Shown one piece after another: positions 37,501 through 44,174 of a stretch of 49,066 bases of DNA. The DNA lies in NCBI RefSeq assembly GCF_902806475.1, contig NZ_CADCWS010000007.1, positions 1 to 49,066 on the forward strand, given 5' to 3'. The DNA comes from Candidatus Frankia nodulisporulans. GTDB taxonomy: Bacteria; Actinomycetota; Actinomycetes; Frankiales; Frankiaceae. Within the stretch, counting starts at the first letter, position 1. Each line of letters opens with the position of its first letter. Below the pieces are notes generated by a model. That model searched no databases, had not been told where the DNA came from, and worked only from the letters and a program-made list of their open reading frames with translations. Made by a program: the position numbers and the translations under genes.

Positions 37501-38774
37501 CCGCGGCGGTCATCACCCTCACCCGCACCGCGGCCCAACCCCCCTACACCGACGATGACCCGGTCTTCCTCGGTGAGCTCGCGGCCCGCGCCGGCGTGGC
37601 CCTGGAACGCCTCGAGCGTGACCGGGCCGCGATCGGCGGCGCTGCCCGCCTGCGCGACACCCTGCGCGGTGGTCACCCGAACGCCCCCGCCGGGTTGCAG
37701 GTCGCGGCTCGCTACCTGGCCGGTGGCGGGGACGGCGACGCCGGCGGCGAGTGGTCCGACGTGATCGATCTGGGTGCCGGCCGGGTCGCGCTGGTCATCG
37801 GGGAGGCCCGCGGCCAGGGCGTGGCGGCCACCGCCACGATGGGCCAGCTGCGAGCCGCCGCCCGGGCCGGCGCCCGGCTGGATCTTCCTCCAGGCGAGGT
37901 GCTGGCCCTGCTGCACGCGGTGGTCGCCGACGCGCCGGACGCGCAGTCCGCCACCTGCCTGTACGCGATCGCCGAGGTGGACACGGGCGTGTTGACGCTG
38001 GCCAGCGCGGGGCATCCGCCGCCCCTGGTCGTGGCACCCGACGGCCTGGTCTCGCGGCTGTACATGGCCGTCGGTGGGCCGCTGGGCGCGGCTCGCGCCG
38101 AGAACGGGGTGTCGGCCGACCCCATCGAGTACACCGTGCGACTGGGCCAGGGCTATCTGCTCGCGCTGTTCACCGACGGACTGGTCCGCGCGGGCGGACG
38201 CGACGCCGACGCCGGGGTGTCGGATCTGGCCGCGGTACTGGCCCGCATGGGTGACGGCGCCGACATAGCGCTGGCCGCACTGGTCGAGTCGGCCTGCGCT
38301 GGCCTGGGGCGCGGTGGCCAGCCGGCACCGGACGATCCGGGTGTGGCGCTGCTGTTCGCCCGGCTGGCCGCCGACCCGGTGGCCGGACCCACCCTGCTCG
38401 ACGTCAACGTGGATGGTCCGGACGGGCTACGTGCCGTTCGCGCCCAGGCCCGGCTGACACTGGAGGAGTCCCGGCTCGACCGGGAGCTCGTGGATGTCGT
38501 CGTGCTGGTGCTCTCGGAGCTGGCCAGCAACGCCGTTCGCCACGGTCGACCGCCGCTGAGCGTGCGGCTGCGGATGCTCGGGTCGCGCGCCGTCGTCGAG
38601 GTCGCGGACGGCGGTGGGCGGCTGCCCCGGCGGCGCCTCGCCGCCGTCGACGACGAGGCCGGACGTGGGCTTGACCTGGTCTCCCGGCTCGCCGTGCGCC
38701 ATGGTGTGCGACCGATCGCCGACGGCAAGGTGGTGTGGGCGGAGATCGATCTCGTCGACCCGGCAGCCGGCTGA
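34527..38774 (+). CDS. PAS-GAF-SpoIIE phosphatase-HATPase regulator
   Basis: Protein of 1415 residues. N-terminal 150 residues are Ala/Gly/Pro rich. PAS about 150-275 (SVGLALLDRAGRFVRVNDTL) and a second about 285-435. A very long Ala/Glu/Arg/Gln coiled coil spans about 440-635. GAF-like domains lie at about 645-800 and 840-1030. A SpoIIE/PP2C phosphatase runs from about 1054 to 1246 (ASAGHPPPLV, ALFTDGLVRAG) and an RsbW-like HATPase from 1291 to 1412 (LSELASNAVRHG, VEVADGGG, GRGLDLVSRL). Two metal motifs are changed: GGDWYD is GGEWSD, and GDVxGHG is GEARGQG. It should act on an anti-sigma-antagonist (STAS) protein, none of which is encoded here. No membrane segment. Overlaps the acetyltransferase gene (ATGA). 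Confidence 0.88.
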   Translation: MTSPHSEQPPVWPASGAFGGPHREPGWPVRAMDVIGSGGPGPGSTGRVPAGNPEPGPAAAPSISAAASAAAAASSSSASPPTGPGRAGGREVPVLPPGWPMVSRDGADLLGGGDLGAGGQAVGAVAGVGGVGGAGGSGPGRGTAAASGAGAVDPAIAAYALLDVLFARASVGLALLDRAGRFVRVNDTLARLDRRPAREHLGRTVSEVLGDTGQELDALVAGALRSGEAVIDLEVGVAGGAGAPTRTWSASWFPVSDPQLGPVGLAFVAVDVTGVRAAEHDRGQAEARYRAVAESGGGDVFHATAQSGLDVDLPAWRSVTGQHPGELAGTGWLAGVHPDDRDEVARRWQRALEQSAPFEAEFRLAPAPVRPDDSAAGGTGAAGGMGGTDGADGAASTGGPTPSAPAPTSALAPTMLARVLPVALGESRPVEWLGLVRDLSATRAAEASRAEASQRAEAALGRAQTAESRADAAESRAEAAELRVDTAEQRASVAEEQATSSQEQVDEAQRQLETVRRQAQEAVAQLAAAQEQAGSAVEQASSADQRVQEAQARAQAADERAEAAVGRAEAADRRAEQSDERAQTAESRAAAAERQAEQAADQAAAASQRAQTAEDQAAATQRLADEAARQVAATDDRLEAGSRFAVALAGADTVDEVVTAILDAGGQAVQAQARGVALIDADHDELRFLRPPGGGSRAWSWPDVALGAVHPIAEVVRGGRALFLSDQQELLERWPVSGLADSVAATGEQAWALLPLVPAEGAPIGVVTFGFPTSRTFTPAERAYLNAIAAAAARAVERAGAYDRLAVAAEAGRGALDAAQAEREARQSADDRLDLLTRATATVSAAGDARTVLRAFARLLATEVAEVCAIHLVIADASPDTRGTGAAPAGGAASAESAATAPGGVPPRLVPLLVETGAGADAARAARAARAAWTAALAVASHPLGEVAATATGRIVTHATDDWEPPADTARWLRQIDAHTTVALAVPGQAGTAAVITLTRTAAQPPYTDDDPVFLGELAARAGVALERLERDRAAIGGAARLRDTLRGGHPNAPAGLQVAARYLAGGGDGDAGGEWSDVIDLGAGRVALVIGEARGQGVAATATMGQLRAAARAGARLDLPPGEVLALLHAVVADAPDAQSATCLYAIAEVDTGVLTLASAGHPPPLVVAPDGLVSRLYMAVGGPLGAARAENGVSADPIEYTVRLGQGYLLALFTDGLVRAGGRDADAGVSDLAAVLARMGDGADIALAALVESACAGLGRGGQPAPDDPGVALLFARLAADPVAGPTLLDVNVDGPDGLRAVRAQARLTLEESRLDRELVDVVVLVLSELASNAVRHGRPPLSVRLRMLGSRAVVEVADGGGRLPRRRLAAVDDEAGRGLDLVSRLAVRHGVRPIADGKVVWAEIDLVDPAAG

Positions 38775-38781
38775 GCAGCCC

Positions 38782-38823
38782 GCCGGGCCCGGCCTGACAG
38801 CCCGGCCCGGCTGACAGCCCGGC
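38782..38823 (+). terminator. GC-rich hairpin/direct repeat after the phosphatase operon
   Basis: GCCGGGC (38782-38788) pairs with GCCCGGC (38800-38806). The unit CTGACAGCCCGGC occurs twice (38794-38806 and 38811-38823), giving an alternative right arm. Probably the operon terminator; no T-run. Confidence 0.45.
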
Positions 38824-38925
38824 TGGGCGGCCCGGTCGGGCGCGGGCGGGTGGTCCGATCGGGGGTCGCGGGCCGGTGTGGCGGGGTCGGGGCTGACCTG
38901 CCGCCGCGGGGTGGAGCGGGTCGCG

Positions 38926-38931
38926 TAACGT
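38926..38931 (+). promoter_or_regulatory. -10 element of leaderless ABC ATPase promoter
   Basis: TAACGT at 38926-38931, 7 bases before the ATG at 38939. Confidence 0.5.
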
Positions 38932-38938
38932 GAGGGTC

Positions 38939-39766
38939 ATGTCGGACGCGGTGCTGCGCCTTGACCACGTCAACGTCGTGCGCGACGGGACTTTCCTGCT
39001 GCGGGACGTGAGCTGGGAGGTGTCGGCCGGGCAACGTTGGGTTGTGCTCGGGCCCAACGGGGCGGGCAAGACGACGCTGCTGCAGATCGCCTCCGGACGG
39101 CTGTTTCCCACCGCCGGTTCGGTGGAGCTGTTCGGCCATCGCCTGGGCACCGTGAACCTGCTCGACCTGCGTTATCGGGTCGGTGTGGTGAGTCCGGCGC
39201 TGGTCGAGACGCCTCCGCGCGAGGAGCGGGTGCTCGACGCGGTGGTCACGGCGGGCTGGTCGGTGCTCGGCCGCGCCGATGAGGAGTACGACCAGGTCGA
39301 TCTCGACCGGGCCGCGACGCTGCTCACCCAGTTCGGTTGCCGGGAACTACGCGATCGGCGGTTCGGCACGCTGTCCGAGGGCGAACGCAAGCGGGTGCTG
39401 ATCGCCCGGTCCCTGATGACCGATCCCGAACTGCTTCTGCTGGATGAGCCGGCCTCCGGGCTCGACCTCGGCGCCCGGGAGGCGCTGCTGCGCCGGCTGA
39501 CCCGTTTCGCCGCCGATCCCGCCGCCCCGGTCTCGGTGCTCGTCAGCCACCACGTCGAGGAGATTCCGGTGGGGGTCACGCATGCCCTGCTGGTCCGCGG
39601 CGGCCAGGTCCGGGCCGTCGGGCCGGTGGCCGAGGTGCTCACCGCGGCACGACTGTCGGACTGCTTCGGCATTCCCCTGGACGTCTCCGTGGCCGCCGGG
39701 CGTTATTCCGCCCGGTTGACGGCTGGCCCACCGTCGCGTCGGCGAGCCGTCTCCGCCGTCGTCTGA
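38939..39766 (+). CDS. ABC transporter ATP-binding protein (lone ATPase)
   Basis: ATPase of 275 residues. Walker A GPNGAGKTTLL at about 40, signature LSEGERKRVLIARS, Walker B LLLLDEPASGLD, switch His in VLVSHHVEEI. It resembles the ModF/YlmA-like branch with a C-terminal extension (FGIPLDVSVAAGRYSARL). No permease or binding protein is encoded nearby, so its partner is elsewhere or it acts as a non-transport ABC protein. ATG 38939 is preferred over GTG 38930 because it follows a -10 hexamer by 7 bases, implying a leaderless mRNA. Confidence 0.9.
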   Translation: MSDAVLRLDHVNVVRDGTFLLRDVSWEVSAGQRWVVLGPNGAGKTTLLQIASGRLFPTAGSVELFGHRLGTVNLLDLRYRVGVVSPALVETPPREERVLDAVVTAGWSVLGRADEEYDQVDLDRAATLLTQFGCRELRDRRFGTLSEGERKRVLIARSLMTDPELLLLDEPASGLDLGAREALLRRLTRFAADPAAPVSVLVSHHVEEIPVGVTHALLVRGGQVRAVGPVAEVLTAARLSDCFGIPLDVSVAAGRYSARLTAGPPSRRRAVSAVV

Positions 39767-40230
39767 GAGCCGCTCGGTCCTCACCCGAGAAGGCCGTTCC
39801 GTCCCCACCCCGAAGCCGCCCTGCGGCGACCCCGAAGCCGGGCCGGCACCATCTCGCGGTGGTGCCGTCGCCGTCCGGGAACCGCGCCGTCACCGGCTGG
39901 GAATCGCCGTGGCCGCCGCTCGGTGCCGGCGCGGCTGGCGGCGGGACCGCCCCGAGGTCTCGGGTATCACCATGACGGGACACCCGGTTGACCACGGGTG
40001 ATCAGAAGCCGCCCGGTCGCACCCCTGCCGAAGCCGTCGGCTCCCATGGCGGTAAAGGCCTCCAACAAGGCCGTATGGCCACCAGCTGACCGATGTCAGG
40101 GTTTGTGTGCTCCCCGCGGCGTTGAACGTCGTACAGGGCTCCGCGGCCGGCCGTCGCGAATACCCGGTGAACTCGCGGGCGCTGTCCGCCGGGCCGCCGT
40201 CAGAATCCTGATATGTCCTGATTGATCTTT
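39767..40230. other. Intergenic region, no gene seen
   Basis: 464 bases between the ABC ATPase stop and the stop of the minus-strand PIN/NYN-like gene. Frames are short and unconvincing. ACCCCGAAGCCG occurs twice (near 39807 and 39828). The right half is less GC-rich. Confidence 0.5.
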
Positions 40231-40797
40231 TCACAGGCCGATCGTGTCGCGTAGCCACCGCGCACCGTGGGTCCGGGCGCCGAACGCCCGCACCCGCTCG
40301 GCGAGGGCACGGTCGGACGTGGTCACCAGGACCTCCGGGCCGGCCTCGCGGGCGGCGGCCACGATGGCGTCATCCCCGTGACCGGACGCGTGGACGACCT
40401 CGAGGATCGGCCGTGCCACGGGAACCGTCGGGGATTTCCCGCCGGCCCCCACCGCACCACCTGTCACGTCCGCACTACCTGTCACGTCACTTCCGGTGCT
40501 GGCGTCGTCCGGGCCGGTGGATCGGGTGACCGGACCGGCCGGGTGGCCGGCGCGGGCCGCGCCCTCCAGAACAACGACGATCCGGGTGGGAAGCAGCCGC
40601 GGCGATCCGCTCCCGTCGGGTGGGCTGTCGATCCACGCCGAAATGGCGGCCAGCAGCCGCCGGGCGGCACCTGGCCGGTCGCGCCACCAGCCATCGGCGC
40701 CCGCGCCAATCACGTTCGCGGCGTCCAACACCCACGTCCGTGGGTACTCCTCCGTGCGCGCAGGCATAGGGTCCGCGCCGGAATCAGGCGTACTCAT
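40231..40797 (-). CDS. PIN/NYN-like domain protein
   Basis: Protein of 188 residues (ATG 40797; ATG 40767 is an alternative). The pattern resembles PIN-like NYN/YacP ribonuclease folds: WVLDAANVIGAGADGWWRDRPG with the first acidic residue, IVVVLEGAAR, HASGHGDDAIVAAAREAG with a DD pair, and LVTTSDRALAERVRAFGA near the end. These acidic residues would bind a metal in nuclease members. A 45-residue Gly/Ser/Thr/Val-rich insert, partly a repeated DVTG, splits the domain. No partner gene is adjacent, so the substrate is unknown. Confidence 0.7.
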   Translation of the reverse strand: MSTPDSGADPMPARTEEYPRTWVLDAANVIGAGADGWWRDRPGAARRLLAAISAWIDSPPDGSGSPRLLPTRIVVVLEGAARAGHPAGPVTRSTGPDDASTGSDVTGSADVTGGAVGAGGKSPTVPVARPILEVVHASGHGDDAIVAAAREAGPEVLVTTSDRALAERVRAFGARTHGARWLRDTIGL

Positions 40798-41234
40798 CCA
40801 CCACGCCGATCTCCAAAGGCATTCGTACCGGTCGGTTCCCCTCCCGGCGCCGGCGCCCCAAAGCACCGACCGGCTCATGGCCGTCGATTGCCTGGCAATC
40901 GTCCGGGGAGTCGGTAGACGAACACGATCGGTGTCCCAAGGTCGGCGGGCATGCTCGCCGGGCGGTCGACGGTCGCCCAACTGTCCGCTTGCGGTCCGCG
41001 TTTCGGCGCGGAAGGTGTGATTCGCAGAACATGATCACTTCCTATCGGGCCGGCGTTGGCGCCCGGCTTTGGGTTGCGCACTCCGAGCGCCACACCGCCG
41101 AGCGCAAGACCGTGTCTTGGTGTTCGGTGGCCCGAGTTCGCGACTCCGTCCATCCACGCGTGACAGTTCCTGGTGTTCTCGTGGTAATACTAGACGCGTG
41201 AGTTCTGCGGTTCGCTGACCTGAAGGAGAGTGGC
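40798..41234. other. Divergent intergenic region upstream of lsr2
   Basis: 437 bases between the divergent PIN/NYN-like gene and lsr2. No supportable gene. The lsr2 promoter is at its right end. Confidence 0.5.
41160..41190 (+). promoter_or_regulatory. Candidate lsr2 promoter
   Basis: GTGACA (41160-41165) and TAATAC (41185-41190) with a 19-base spacer. It predicts a leader of about 35 bases with AAGGAG before the ATG. Confidence 0.45.
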
Positions 41235-41576
41235 ATGGCTCAGAAGACCATCGTCTCGTTGATTGACGATCTCAGTGGAGAAGAGGCCGACGAGACTGTC
41301 CGCTTCGGACTCGACGGTGCGCAGTATGAGATCGACCTGTCGGAGAAGAACGCGACGAAGTTGCGCGAGTCCCTGGCTCCGTTCGTCACCGCGGCACGCC
41401 GTTCCGGCGGTCGCGCGGCGGGCACCCGCCGTGGCGTGCGTACCGCTTCGCGGCGTACCGGTGGAACCGACCGCACCGCTGACATTCGTGAGTGGGCGCG
41501 CAGCAACGGATACACGGTGAGTGACCGTGGCCGTATCGCCTCCAACATCGTCGAGGCGTACGACAAGGCTCACTGA
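41235..41576 (+). CDS. lsr2: Lsr2 nucleoid-associated protein
   Basis: Small basic protein of 113 residues, the actinobacterial H-NS analogue that bridges DNA and silences AT-rich, often horizontally acquired genes. The N-terminal dimerisation domain begins AQKTIVSLIDDLSGEEADETVRFG and the C-terminal DNA-binding domain is TADIREWARSNGYTVSDRGRIASNIVEAY, with the AT-hook-like RGR. The linker (about 55-78) is Arg/Gly/Thr rich. AAGGAG lies 8-13 bases before the ATG. It is monocistronic, followed by a hairpin. Confidence 0.96.
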   Translation: MAQKTIVSLIDDLSGEEADETVRFGLDGAQYEIDLSEKNATKLRESLAPFVTAARRSGGRAAGTRRGVRTASRRTGGTDRTADIREWARSNGYTVSDRGRIASNIVEAYDKAH

Positions 41577-41710
41577 TCCCGGCCTTGCCCACTTTTCCGG
41601 GTCGAGGCTCGAAGCAGTGGACCTCGTAGTACCCGTCGCGCCCGCGGTATTCGACCGCGGGTCGCGCGCCTCGCTGGCCCTGGACCTGCCAGTCAGGTTT
41701 TCCAGGGTGT

Positions 41711-41764
41711 GTTCCTGCCACACCGGCTCGACCGGTGTGGCAGGAACGGCCGGTGTGGCAGGAA
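41711..41764 (+). terminator. lsr2 downstream hairpin with a duplicated right arm
   Basis: GTTCCTGCCACACCGG (41711-41726) pairs perfectly with 41732-41747 around a 5-base loop. The right arm is then repeated at 41750-41764 (15 of 16 bases), so two alternative hairpins are possible. The following AAAA makes a T-run only on the minus strand. Probably terminates lsr2, and could also act for the convergent pepP. Confidence 0.65.
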
Positions 41765-41819
41765 AATGTGCCGCCGCCCGCGTGGTTGACGCGGGCTGTC
41801 GCCGGCTCTGTTCGTTCCG

Positions 41820-43451
41820 TCAGTTCGGCAGGTGCTGACCCATCCAGTTTTCGACCTCTTCCGCCGTTCGCGGAAGCGCGGTCGACATGTTCCGGCTTCC
41901 ATGGCCGGTGACCAGGATGTCGTCTTCTATCCGCACCCCGATGCCACGCAGCTCGGGTGGGACCGTCAGATCGTCCGGCTGGAAGTACAGGCCGGGTTCC
42001 ACGGTGAGCACCATCCCGGCGGCCAGCGTCCCCTCCCGGTAGGCCTCATCACGTGCCTGGGCGCAGTCATGGACGTCCAGCCCCAGCATGTGCGAGGTGG
42101 AATGCAGGGTGTATCGCCGGTGCAGACCGGCCCCAGGCGCCTGCGGATCGTCGGACAGCGACGCCTGCGCCCCACCCGGCAGCAGCCCCCAGTCCTCGAG
42201 TGCCGCGGCGATGACCCGCATCGCCGCCCGGTGCGGATCCAGGAACGAGGCCCCGGGCCGGACCGCCTCGATCCCGGCCTGCTGCGCGCGTAGTACGACG
42301 TCATAGACCTTGCGCTGCACGGGCGTGAACCGGCCGGTGATCGGCAGCGTACGGGTGACGTCGGCGGTGTAGAGGGAACGCCCCTCCACCCCCATGTCCA
42401 GCAGGGCCAGTTCACCGGCCCGCACCGGCCCGTCGTCGCGGACCCAGTGCAGCGTTGTCGCATGATGTCCGCACGCGACGATCGAGCCGTATCCGACGTC
42501 GTTGCCATCCACGCGGGCCCGGCGCCAGAAGGTGCCCTCCAGCCAGCGTTCCCCGTTTGGCAGCGTCATCGCATGGCCGATTTCTCCCACGCACTCGGTG
42601 AAGCCGCGCACCGTGGCCGCGACGGCGTCGTCGAGGGCCAGGAGCTCGAAGTCGTCCTTGACCAGACGAAGCTCGGAAAGCACCTGGGCGAGCTGGGCAT
42701 CGCGATCGACCGACGAGCCGTCCGCCGACCAGCGCAGTACCGAGCGATCGACGAGCGGGTCGATTCCCCGCAACACCCTGGTGTTTCGTGGTGCCAGCCG
42801 GGCAAGGACGTCGCCGAGTTCGGACAGGGGCCGGCATTCGATCTCCAACGCCGCCTGGGTCTCGCGCACCCCTGGCCGGGCCCCGACCCACAGTTCGCCG
42901 TAACGGCGATCGGCGTAGAACGCGGAGCTGGAGCGGTCCGACCGGCCGGGGACATACAGCGTCGTCTGGTGGTCGCCGGCCGCGTTCGGTAGCAGAACCA
43001 GTACCGCGTCCGGTTCATGACAACCTGTCAGCCAGAAGAAGTCGCTTCCCGGACGGAAAGGATAATCCGTGTCGTTTGCCCGGGCACGCAGGCCGCCGGT
43101 CGGTACCACCAGCGCATCCGTCGGGAACCGGGTGCCCAACAAGGCACGGCGTTTCGCCGCGTAGGGAGCGCAGTCATCGCGGGATGGCAGAGCGTTGTCC
43201 TGGGGGGCCCAGTTGGTCGCCATAAATCGCCGGAACGCCGCATGCGGTTCCTCATCGTGGCTGACCTGACCGGGTTCCCGCCCGGTGCCGGGCACCCAAT
43301 CGCGATCCACGGCCGGCTGGCTGGTGCCGGGAGATGATGTCGAATCCGCTCCGTTGGCGGTGCTGGTGTTCTCGTCACGTCCGGTCGGGGCGGCCTCGGG
43401 TACCCCCGTGCCGCGCTGCGCCGGTGTGCTTTCGTCAGGCTGGCCACTCAT
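41820..43451 (-). CDS. pepP: Xaa-Pro aminopeptidase
   Basis: Metallopeptidase of family M24B, 543 residues, releasing N-terminal residues next to proline. N-terminal aminopeptidase-P domain about 75-250 (RRALLGTRFPTDALVV, NDTDYPFRPGSDFFWLTG). Metal ligands are visible: Asp in ALLDMGVEG, Asp in YTADVTRTLP, His in STSHMLGLDVHD, Glu in TVEPGLYF and Glu in GVRIEDDILVT. The first 75 residues are a Ser/Thr/Gly-rich extension. ATG 43451 follows TACCGT by 7 bases on the minus strand, indicating a leaderless message. Convergent with lsr2. Confidence 0.95.
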   Translation of the reverse strand: MSGQPDESTPAQRGTGVPEAAPTGRDENTSTANGADSTSSPGTSQPAVDRDWVPGTGREPGQVSHDEEPHAAFRRFMATNWAPQDNALPSRDDCAPYAAKRRALLGTRFPTDALVVPTGGLRARANDTDYPFRPGSDFFWLTGCHEPDAVLVLLPNAAGDHQTTLYVPGRSDRSSSAFYADRRYGELWVGARPGVRETQAALEIECRPLSELGDVLARLAPRNTRVLRGIDPLVDRSVLRWSADGSSVDRDAQLAQVLSELRLVKDDFELLALDDAVAATVRGFTECVGEIGHAMTLPNGERWLEGTFWRRARVDGNDVGYGSIVACGHHATTLHWVRDDGPVRAGELALLDMGVEGRSLYTADVTRTLPITGRFTPVQRKVYDVVLRAQQAGIEAVRPGASFLDPHRAAMRVIAAALEDWGLLPGGAQASLSDDPQAPGAGLHRRYTLHSTSHMLGLDVHDCAQARDEAYREGTLAAGMVLTVEPGLYFQPDDLTVPPELRGIGVRIEDDILVTGHGSRNMSTALPRTAEEVENWMGQHLPN

Positions 43452-43458
43452 ACGGATA

Positions 43459-43464
43459 ACGGTA
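43459..43464 (-). promoter_or_regulatory. -10 element of leaderless pepP promoter
   Basis: On the minus strand TACCGT precedes the pepP ATG by 7 bases. Confidence 0.45.
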
Positions 43465-44174
43465 GGGCGGTGCGGCTTCCCGGGGTAGTGCTCCTCTTAC
43501 CTGGGTAGTGGGGCTGCTCACGTGCGCGGCGATCGTGGTGGCCGCACTTCCTGGCTCGCGAGGGCACACAATTCGGTCGGCGACCACGGGTTGGTGGACA
43601 CAGGCCTGCGGCGGGTTGTCGGAGATCAGAGCAATCTCTCATCTCGTTACTATCTGTCGCCAATTGTTGACTGGTGTCCGCGGGGTGTGGTGTGGGTGCG
43701 CTGGGGGAGGAGCGGGTGGGCTTCCGGCGCGGACGATGTTCGGTGTGCCGCGAAAATCTGGTCCTCGATATTAGTTGTCGGAACTGTCGACGTGACCCGG
43801 ATGGCAGGGTGCTGCATTTTCGGTACGAATCGTCCCATCGCCGCGCATACGCGGTTCCTGTTGCCGTGGGCTGGTGGTGGGAGAGCGCCGCCCGATCGTG
43901 GGCGATGGTCCGGAGGTTGCCGATCTGGCCTGGCGGACACACCTGCGTCGGTCTGGCGACAGGCGGGCCCAGCGGACATGGTGTCCTGGCCGCGGGATCG
44001 GTGAGAAGGTGTCCTGGAGTGTTCCGTTCGTCCGCTGCCGCTTGGTACGTGGTCCGGCACCGCCGAACGAGCGCAGCACCGAGGGTCGGTGCCCGTGCCG
44101 GCGCCGCCCGCACCGGTACGGATGGCCACCGGCTCAGCTGAGCAGGCCCGGTGGGCGAGGGAGGAAACGCAGCC
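43465..44174. other. Large intergenic region without a convincing gene
   Basis: About 710 bases between divergent pepP and the LCP gene. Frames occur on both strands but lack family resemblance and start signals. One plus frame (43674-44141) has two CxxC pairs (CSVC and CRNC) that could be a zinc ribbon, but its codon use is less biased to G/C at third positions than neighbouring genes. The region is AT-richer around 43620-43680 and 43750-43830. Confidence 0.45.

Noticed and set aside
34728-38015. 1095-codon minus-strand frame opposite the SpoIIE gene
   Set aside because: Composition is the mirror of the Ala/Glu coiled coil; no domain visible.
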